Assembly (NCBI GenBank): GCA_011043895.1
Contig: DRBZ01000048.1
Span: 1 to 9,587 of the forward strand
Source of the DNA: Candidatus Cloacimonadota bacterium
GTDB taxonomy: Bacteria; Cloacimonadota; Cloacimonadia; JGIOTU-2
Length of the DNA: 9,587 nt
Direction: 5' to 3'
The notes beneath the pieces are model-generated. The model was not told the origin of the DNA, made no database searches, and was given only the letters and a program-made list of their open reading frames with translations. Both the position numbers and the translations under genes were made by a program. Below, piece after piece: positions 4,994-9,587 of this stretch. How positions within the stretch are numbered: the first letter of the stretch is position 1; every line of letters begins with the position of its first letter.

Positions 4994-5592
4994 TGGAACG
5001 GTACAAGGGAATTAAATTTAATGTAAGGTTCATTGATAGAACGATCCCGAACTTTTCACAGCAGAAGGATCTCATGAGATGGGGAAGGAAACTATCGGAA
5101 TTAGGATGCATTCCGATTTATTCCGATCCCACTGATCATACACGGATATGTTCTGCCGGGAATCTCAGTGTGAGAAATGATGATGATTTAATAATTACCG
5201 CAGCAGGTTCAAATCTTTCAAAACTTAGAGAAAACGATTTTGTCGAGGTAATTGATGTCGATATTGAAGCTACACTGATCACAGTAAAGGGAATGCACGA
5301 ACCTTCATCAGAAACAATGCTGCATAATGAGATCTATAAAAAAAGGGATGATGTGAATGTAATTTTTCATGGGCATAACAGCATGATACTGCAAAATGCT
5401 GATGCCCTTGGATTACGATCAACAAAGCAGCATTATCCTTATGGATCGGTAGAACTTGTTCGATCAGTTTTGGATATATTAGATAAAAGAAATGGCTTTT
5501 TTATCATGAAAGAGCATGGCTTCATCAGTTTAGGAAAAACTTGCCATGAAGCTGGGCATTTAATTATAAATGTCCTCAAGAATATTAAATAA
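4993..5592 (+). CDS. class II aldolase/adducin-family enzyme, partner of MtnA
   Basis: A 199-residue metal-dependent enzyme of the class II aldolase family. SAGNLSVR (54-61) and ITAAGSNLSKL (68-78) bind substrate phosphate in relatives. Glu107 (in SSETMLH) and His126/His128 (HGH) have the same 19-residue spacing as Glu73 and His92/His94 of fuculose-phosphate aldolase, and His175 (KEHGF) supplies the third zinc ligand. Its start forms TAATG with the mtnA stop and has no ribosome-binding site of its own, so translation is probably coupled. After MtnA, two roles fit: methylthioribulose-1-phosphate dehydratase (MtnB), or the aldolase that splits the ribulose-1-phosphate into DHAP and an aldehyde. 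PYGSVELV (149-156) resembles the aldolase branch, a slight argument for the latter. No mtnK, mtnP, mtnC or mtnD gene is in view. Confidence 0.82.
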   Translation: MERYKGIKFNVRFIDRTIPNFSQQKDLMRWGRKLSELGCIPIYSDPTDHTRICSAGNLSVRNDDDLIITAAGSNLSKLRENDFVEVIDVDIEATLITVKGMHEPSSETMLHNEIYKKRDDVNVIFHGHNSMILQNADALGLRSTKQHYPYGSVELVRSVLDILDKRNGFFIMKEHGFISLGKTCHEAGHLIINVLKNIK

Positions 5593-5600
5593 TAAAGATA

Positions 5601-6002
5601 ATGAATCACGAAAAGCACGAAAAACAAGAAAAAATAATGTATAAGGAAGAAAGCTTTTTAATTCAGGAGGCTGTTTTTGAAATTTATAAAGAGATAGGAG
5701 TAGGATTCATTGAACCAGTCTATCAGGAATGTTTAGAATATGAGTTTGCCCAAAGAAAAATTCCTTTCAAAAGTCAGGTTAATATATTTATTCATTATAA
5801 GAAAATTCAATTACAACATACTTATAAAGCAGTCTTTACATGCTTTGAAAAGATTCTTTTTGAAATTAAGGCGGTAAGTAATATACTTGATATCCATAGA
5901 GCTCAGATTTTGAATTATCTAAGAGCAACAAATTTAAGATTAGGTTTTTTAATAAATTTTTCATCTTCTCCAAAAGTTGCAATTGAAAGAATTGTAGTAT
6001 AA
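5601..6002 (+). CDS. GxxExxY-family protein (PD-(D/E)XK-like fold), probably cassette-borne
   Basis: A 133-residue member of the GxxExxY family, whose cellular role is not established. The signature is Gly35-Glu38-Tyr41 in GFIEPVYQECLEYEF (35-49). The C-terminal half, FEIKAVSNILDIHRAQILNY (87-106) then LGFLINF (114-120), has the Glu-x-Lys and Gln of a PD-(D/E)XK nuclease core. The Asp expected in the preceding strand (YRADLLV-like in relatives) is Val78 (GTC, 5832-5834), one base from an Asp codon, so cleavage activity is doubtful. Residues 3-11 (HEK HEK QEK) are the translation of a 9-nt repeat; Met13 (ATG 5637) may be the true start. The gene is much more AT-rich than its neighbours (12-18 G+C per 60 in three sampled lines) and sits between inverted repeat arrays, suggesting separate origin. 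It begins 8 nt after the aldolase stop. Confidence 0.88.
   Translation: MNHEKHEKQEKIMYKEESFLIQEAVFEIYKEIGVGFIEPVYQECLEYEFAQRKIPFKSQVNIFIHYKKIQLQHTYKAVFTCFEKILFEIKAVSNILDIHRAQILNYLRATNLRLGFLINFSSSPKVAIERIVV
5606..5632 (+). repeat. left CACGAAAA array, three 9-nt units
   Basis: TCACGAAAA (5606-5614), GCACGAAAA (5615-5623) and ACAAGAAAA (5624-5632) are contiguous 9-nt units with one variable leading base and one substitution. They lie inside the longest possible reading frame of the GxxExxY gene and encode its (H/Q)EK tripeptides. They are the inverted counterpart of the array at 6037-6063. Confidence 0.75.
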
Positions 6003-6036
6003 GATTTTGGGAAAAATAATTGATTAATAAAATTGT

Positions 6037-6067
6037 CTTTCGTGAATTTTGTGTATTTCGTGGTTAA
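6037..6067 (-). repeat. right CACGAAA array, three 9-nt units plus TTAA
   Basis: On the minus strand the units are CCACGAAAT (6055-6063), ACACAAAAT (6046-6054) and TCACGAAAG (6037-6045), preceded by TTAA (6064-6067). The consensus NCACGAAAN equals that of the left array but in the opposite orientation. The array ends 20 nt before the ATG of the dehydratase gene, whose ribosome-binding site (6078-6082) is just outside it. Confidence 0.75.
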
Positions 6068-6087
6068 AGTAATGAATAGGAGATTAG

Positions 6088-7341
6088 ATGGGTAAAACAT
6101 TTGTTCAAAAAGTATTTGAGAAAAAAGCCGGCAAGGCGTTGAAAGAAGGTGAGATAGTATTTGTTCAACCAGATTACATACTCACACATGATAACTCAGC
6201 GGCTATTATTAAGAAGCTGGATCAGGTGAAGGAAGGCATCAAAGTAAAGTATCCAGAACGCATTGTGATAGTGCTCGACCATGTCATCCCTGCTGCCAAT
6301 GCAAAGACAGCGAACAATCATAAGGAAATTCGTGAGTTCGTAAAATCGCAGGATATCACACATTTTTATGATATCGGAAGAGGGATCTGCCATCAGGTGC
6401 TCCCGGAAGTTGGATTAGCAAAACCGGGCAGTATTATTGTGGGCAGTGACAGCCATACATGTACATACGGCGCATTTGGTGCATTTTCCACAGGTATTGA
6501 TAGAACAGAAGCAGCAGGTATCTGGATCACAGGCGAAACCTGGTTCAAGATCCCCCAATCCTACAAAATTACATTTCATGGAAAATTTCAGCAGCGAGTT
6601 TCTGCAAAGGACCTCATCCTCAAGATAATCGGCGATCTTGGTGCTGACGGTGCAAACTATAAATCGGTGGAATATCATGGACAAGGCATTAAGAATCTGG
6701 ATATCTCAGATAGAATGACCATTGCGAATATGGCTGTTGAAATGGGAGCAAAAAACGGTGTATTTCCGGTCGATGAGCGTACTGAGAAATGGCTAAAGCT
6801 CCATAAAGCCAAATCCTATGAACCTGTATGGGCGGATGAAGATGCTGTGTATGAACAGGAATATGAGTATGTACTTGATGATATTTCTCCGCAGGTTGCA
6901 TTCCCGCATACGGTCGATAATGTGAAGGATATTGCTGAAGCTGAAGGCATTAAGGTGAATCAATGTTTCATTGGAACCTGTACGAACGGCAGGTTGGAAG
7001 ACCTTCATGCTGCAGCAGCAATTTTGAATGGTAGAACGATCCATCCTTCTGTGCGACTTCTCATACTTCCGGCATCACGAGAAGTATATCAAAAAGCGTC
7101 TGATGATGGTACCTTATCGATCTTGAATAGCACTGGTGCAGTGATCCTGCCTGCTGGATGCGGACCCTGTCTTGGTGCACATCAGGGTGTGATGGCAGAC
7201 GGAGAAGTAACGATTTCCACAGCGAATAGGAATTTCAAAGGACGCATGGGTAATAAATCTGCAGAGATATATCTTGCATCTCCGGAAACTGTTGCTGCCA
7301 CTGCGCTCAAAGGTGTGGTCACCGATCCACGGAAATTATAA
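6088..7341 (+). CDS. leuC: aconitase-family dehydratase large subunit, LeuC/homoaconitase type
   Basis: A 417-residue [4Fe-4S] hydro-lyase large subunit of the short, archaeal-type isopropylmalate isomerase/homoaconitase group. It normally isomerises 2- to 3-isopropylmalate (leucine synthesis) or a homologue in partnership with a small swivelling subunit. The cluster ligands are Cys298 (IGTCTNGR) and Cys358/Cys361 (AGCGPCLG). VGSDSHTCTYGAFGAF (118-133) and STANRNFKGRMGN (377-389) are typical of the family. AGGAG stands 5 nt before the ATG. No leuD-like gene lies next to it, on either side or elsewhere in the window; the next gene is an Nfu-type iron-sulfur protein. Exact substrate (isopropylmalate, homoaconitate, dimethylmalate) cannot be settled here, so the symbol is tentative. 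A repeat array lies between this gene and the upstream GxxExxY gene. Confidence 0.82.
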   Translation: MGKTFVQKVFEKKAGKALKEGEIVFVQPDYILTHDNSAAIIKKLDQVKEGIKVKYPERIVIVLDHVIPAANAKTANNHKEIREFVKSQDITHFYDIGRGICHQVLPEVGLAKPGSIIVGSDSHTCTYGAFGAFSTGIDRTEAAGIWITGETWFKIPQSYKITFHGKFQQRVSAKDLILKIIGDLGADGANYKSVEYHGQGIKNLDISDRMTIANMAVEMGAKNGVFPVDERTEKWLKLHKAKSYEPVWADEDAVYEQEYEYVLDDISPQVAFPHTVDNVKDIAEAEGIKVNQCFIGTCTNGRLEDLHAAAAILNGRTIHPSVRLLILPASREVYQKASDDGTLSILNSTGAVILPAGCGPCLGAHQGVMADGEVTISTANRNFKGRMGNKSAEIYLASPETVAATALKGVVTDPRKL

Positions 7342-7393
7342 ATTTGACGAAGTGAATAAATGAATAGATTATAAATAAAATATTGAGGTATAT

Positions 7394-7621
7394 ATGGAAC
7401 TCAAAGAAAAAGTAACAGAGGAATTAGAAAAAATACGACCCGCGCTTCAAGGCGATGGCGGCGATGTCAAGCTGATAGATGTGACTGACGATGGTGAAGT
7501 AAAAGTTGAGCTTCAGGGCTCATGTAGAGGATGTCCCTTCTCACAGATGACTCTGAAATACAGCATAGAAAAACAACTTAAAGACAAAATTCCAGAAGTA
7601 ACAAAAGTAACTGCCGAGTAA
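7394..7621 (+). CDS. NifU C-terminal-domain (Nfu-type) iron-sulfur carrier
   Basis: A 75-residue protein made only of the NifU C-terminal domain. Such proteins hold a [4Fe-4S] cluster between subunits of a dimer and pass it to apo-enzymes in the cytoplasm. The motif IRPALQGDGGDVKLIDV (14-30) and the cluster-binding Cys44-x-x-Cys47 (GSCRGCPFSQMT) are intact. GAGG (7385-7388) is 5 nt ahead of the ATG. It follows the dehydratase gene by 52 nt without an obvious terminator, so co-expression with that [4Fe-4S] enzyme is likely, and the enzyme may be one of its clients. Its stop is directly followed by the GTG start of the next gene. Confidence 0.92.
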   Translation: MELKEKVTEELEKIRPALQGDGGDVKLIDVTDDGEVKVELQGSCRGCPFSQMTLKYSIEKQLKDKIPEVTKVTAE

Positions 7622-7855
7622 GTGAAAAAGCCCGTTAAAAAAATCGCTGGTTACAGTTTGATCGGACTTGGAATTGCTGGACTGTTTCTACCATTTCTGC
7701 AAGGAATATTATTTATTATACTCGGTCTGGGATTGGTGGAAAATAAAAAGCTCAATAAATTTTTCTATGATATAAAGCAAAAGATCAATCAAAAATTACA
7801 CAGGAAAAAAGTGGGGGAAGAAAATCCTTTCGAAGAACTAGAAAGAGACGATTAG
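7622..7855 (+). CDS. small membrane protein, PGPGW/DUF454-like pattern
   Basis: A 77-residue protein with a membrane hairpin: hydrophobic runs at about 8-23 and 25-39 joined at PFLQG. The layout of basic N-terminus, GxxLIGLGIAGLFLPFLQG, then a second hydrophobic run resembles small bacterial proteins of the PGPGW or DUF454 kind, of unknown function. The tail is basic (48-63) and then acidic (66-77). It starts with GTG immediately after the nfu stop (TAA then GTG, no gap) and has no clear ribosome-binding site, so it depends on translation of the upstream gene. Its TAG stop overlaps the TAA stop of the convergent gene within TTAG. The start could only be this GTG, since no in-frame ATG follows. 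Confidence 0.72.
   Translation: MKKPVKKIAGYSLIGLGIAGLFLPFLQGILFIILGLGLVENKKLNKFFYDIKQKINQKLHRKKVGEENPFEELERDD
7852..7855. other. overlapping convergent stop codons (TTAG)
   Basis: The four bases TTAG serve both convergent genes: TAG (7853-7855) ends the small membrane-protein gene on the plus strand, and TTA (7852-7854) is TAA of the CNNM gene on the minus strand. There is no room for a terminator between them, so each transcript must run antisense into the other gene. Confidence 0.9.
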
Positions 7856-9090
7856 TTTTCGGTTGTTTCAGGAAGGATCTTTATCATAACCTTTTCTATT
7901 TTTCTGGCAGTTACCTGCTTTATAGTGAACTCAATATTCTTGATCATGCATTTCTCATTATAGCGGGGAATTCGTTCGAATTTTTCTATAAGCATACCCG
8001 CCAGCGTCTCATAATCACCTTCATCCAATTCTATGTTATAATCTTCGATTAGTCGCTCTATCTCTACTTCTCCGTCAACGAGAAATGTTGTATCGTCAAT
8101 CTTATTAATATCGTTTTCCTGAGCGTCATATTCATCTTCGATCTCCCCGACAAGTTCTTCAAGAAGGTCTTCCACAGATATAATCCCAGCAGTACCACCA
8201 TACTCATCTACCACAATAGCGAGAGGAGTTTTATTCTGCTGTATCTTCTTGAGTAGCGTTGTGGCTTTCATAACTTCAGGAACAAAATAGGCATTCCTGA
8301 TGAAATTACCTGCAGGTTGCGAAAGATCATCGAGTTCTAATAGATCGTGTATGACCAGCAATCCTTCGATATGATCAATATCGGTTGAGTACACAGGAAA
8401 ACGTGTAAAGCCAAGTTCTTTTACCAGATTGATCACTTCACTGATTGGAGTGTCCGATTTAACGCCAACGATATTTGTTCTGGGGATCATGATATTTTTG
8501 ACGGTTAGATCTCGAAAATCGAGCACTTCTTCTATAAGGTCATGCTCTTCCTTTTTAACGTTTCCGTCCTTTTCTGCTTCTTCAAGAAGGTAGGACAGGT
8601 CATCTTTGGTGAAAAGGTGCGAACCGCTTTTTTTGTCGATCCTGAACAGTTTGAAGAACGAGTTGTTTATCTTGCTGAGCACCAGGATCAGCGGATGAAA
8701 AAGAAATGCGAAGAATCGTATAAGGAAGAACATTTTTGGAATCGATGTATTACATGAATTTCTGACAATGATCTTTGGAATGATCTCTGCGAAAATAAGA
8801 AGAACACCTGATAGAAGCAGGGTTGCCATGGTTTCGGACATGATTTCCCTTTTTATCATAAACGCAGTAAAAACTGAGGATACGATGATAAGAGAAATGT
8901 TTGTGCCGATGAGTGTTGTTCCGAGGACTTTGTCAGGATTTGTGACAAAATTATAGAGTTGTTTTTTGCTCTGACTTTTTCCCGCTTCATGTTTTAACCG
9001 GTGCTTATCAAGCGATATAAGACCGATCTCAACGCCTGAGAAAAAGGCAGATCCTATAAAAAATATTGCAACAATAATTATGCTGATCAT
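7852..9090 (-). CDS. CNNM/CorC-type membrane protein (DUF21, CBS pair, CorC_HlyC)
   Basis: A 412-residue membrane protein of the hemolysin-C/CorC/CNNM group, linked in relatives to Mg2+ (and Co2+) transport or its control. Domains in order: DUF21 membrane domain (about 1-150) with FFSGVEIGLISLDKHRL (16-32), GTNISLIIVS (62-71) and AEIIPKI (101-107); an acidic linker (about 160-190); two CBS motifs (about 196-255, MIPRTNIVGV; about 262-320, VVDEYGGTAGIISVEDLLEE), which bind adenine nucleotides in relatives; and a CorC_HlyC C-terminal domain (about 332-405) with LDEGDYETLAGML. The length is normal and all domains look intact. It lies 23 nt downstream of prfA on the same strand with only a weak ribosome-binding site, so it is probably read from the prfA transcript. 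Its stop overlaps that of the convergent small gene. Confidence 0.93.
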   Translation of the reverse strand: MISIIIVAIFFIGSAFFSGVEIGLISLDKHRLKHEAGKSQSKKQLYNFVTNPDKVLGTTLIGTNISLIIVSSVFTAFMIKREIMSETMATLLLSGVLLIFAEIIPKIIVRNSCNTSIPKMFFLIRFFAFLFHPLILVLSKINNSFFKLFRIDKKSGSHLFTKDDLSYLLEEAEKDGNVKKEEHDLIEEVLDFRDLTVKNIMIPRTNIVGVKSDTPISEVINLVKELGFTRFPVYSTDIDHIEGLLVIHDLLELDDLSQPAGNFIRNAYFVPEVMKATTLLKKIQQNKTPLAIVVDEYGGTAGIISVEDLLEELVGEIEDEYDAQENDINKIDDTTFLVDGEVEIERLIEDYNIELDEGDYETLAGMLIEKFERIPRYNEKCMIKNIEFTIKQVTARKIEKVMIKILPETTEN

Positions 9091-9113
9091 TTAAGTTCTA
9101 TTCAAAAATGATG

Positions 9114-9587
9114 TTATTCATTGTTTAACATCTCTTCCTGCATGGCAATATGCAAAGCTTCGATGAGTTCGTCAATATTTCCATCCATAAAAGACTCTAA
9201 GTTGTGAGAAGTATAGTTAATTCTGTGGTCAGTTATTCTCGATTGAGGGTAGTTGTAGGTTCTGATTTTTGCACTTCTGTCACCGGTTCCGACCATTGAA
9301 CGTCGCTTCCGGGCAATGGATTGCTGCTGCTTTTGTAGTTCATGATCAAGCAGGCGTGAACGAAGTACTTTCAGTGCTTTTGTTTTGTTCTTATGCTGGG
9401 ATTTCTCATCCTGGCATGTCACGACCATGCCAGTGGGAATGTGGGTAATACGTACTGCTGAATCAGTGGTATTAACGCTCTGTCCACCAGGACCAGATGA
9501 TCGATATACATCAACCTTCAGATCTTTTTCGTCGATCTCAAAGTCGATCTCTTCTGCTTCCGGCAATACAACCACAGAAGCTGCAGA
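9114..9587 (-). CDS. prfA: peptide chain release factor 1, C-terminal part (runs off window)
   Basis: Release factor 1 ends translation at UAA and UAG by entering the ribosomal A site and triggering peptidyl-tRNA hydrolysis. The window holds its last 157 or so residues; the frame stays open to the window edge, and the N-terminal half with the stop-codon-reading PxT motif lies outside. The catalytic GGQ is at 9480-9488 (RSSGPGGQSVNTTDSAVRIT). Downstream marks such as CQDEKSQHKNKTKAL and GTGDRSAKIRTYNYPQSRIT match RF1, not RF2, whose equivalent stretch reads quite differently. A GTG codon at 9573-9575 is an internal Val, not the start. The gene shares its strand and short 23-nt gap with the CNNM gene; prmC (hemK), which often follows prfA and methylates this GGQ, is not the next gene here. 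Confidence 0.95.
   Translation of the reverse strand, partial: SAASVVVLPEAEEIDFEIDEKDLKVDVYRSSGPGGQSVNTTDSAVRITHIPTGMVVTCQDEKSQHKNKTKALKVLRSRLLDHELQKQQQSIARKRRSMVGTGDRSAKIRTYNYPQSRITDHRINYTSHNLESFMDGNIDELIEALHIAMQEEMLNNE

Noticed and set aside
5606..6063. Possible CRISPR array
   Set aside because: Units are 9 nt and contiguous with no spacers, and no cas gene is present anywhere in the window.
5915..6100. Minus-strand frame of 61 codons with a TTKYTKFTKD tract
   Set aside because: The tract is the right CACGAAA array read through with its 9-nt period; the rest is antisense to the GxxExxY gene.
9114..9575. A complete 153-residue GGQ protein (ArfB/YaeJ-like) starting at GTG 9575
   Set aside because: The frame stays open to the window edge with RF1-like residues (SAAS before VVVLPEAEE), and the downstream sequence is release factor 1, so it is a truncated prfA at the window boundary.

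Overview
The window is about 9.6 kb of bacterial DNA, moderately AT-rich (one sampled 60-base line of the dehydratase gene has 29 G+C). It carries ordinary housekeeping and metabolic genes separated by repeat-rich gaps. The organism is probably a Gram-negative-type environmental bacterium. An uncultured anaerobe of the FCB/Cloacimonadota kind would fit the long repeat-rich gaps, the type-2 LeuC and the GxxExxY gene, but this is a guess and no marker here fixes the phylum.

Layout. (1) 1-584: AT-rich, with no long gene. The minus strand has a good sigma70-like promoter (450-478) in front of three very short overlapping reading frames. (2) 709-2944: a plus-strand cluster of a TSUP-family transporter, a small membrane protein and a secreted BtrH_N/C39-like protein. 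Related degenerate repeats bracket it in inverted orientation (about 596-651 and 2941-2990). (3) 2945-3350: a gap packed with several short-period repeats. (4) 3351-3905: a nitroreductase on the minus strand, divergent from mtnA. (5) 3980-5592: mtnA (methylthioribose-1-phosphate isomerase), coupled by a TAATG overlap to a class II aldolase. Together they look like a route for clearing 5'-methylthioadenosine or 5'-deoxyadenosine by-products. (6) 5601-6067: a GxxExxY gene enclosed by inverted arrays of three 9-nt CACGAAA-type units, much more AT-rich than its neighbours and apparently lacking one active-site Asp. (7) 6088-7855: an aconitase-family dehydratase large subunit without a small-subunit gene beside it, a one-domain NifU/Nfu protein, and a small membrane protein. 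(8) 7852-9587, minus strand: a CNNM/CorC-type membrane protein downstream of the 3' part of prfA (release factor 1), which runs off the window.

The least explained material is the set of short-period repeats. At least six loci carry degenerate tandem units of 9, 9-10, 14 or 25 nt. Two of these arrays frame the GxxExxY gene like the ends of a cassette, and one overlaps the stop codon of a gene. I see no CRISPR array, rRNA, tRNA or recognisable insertion sequence.
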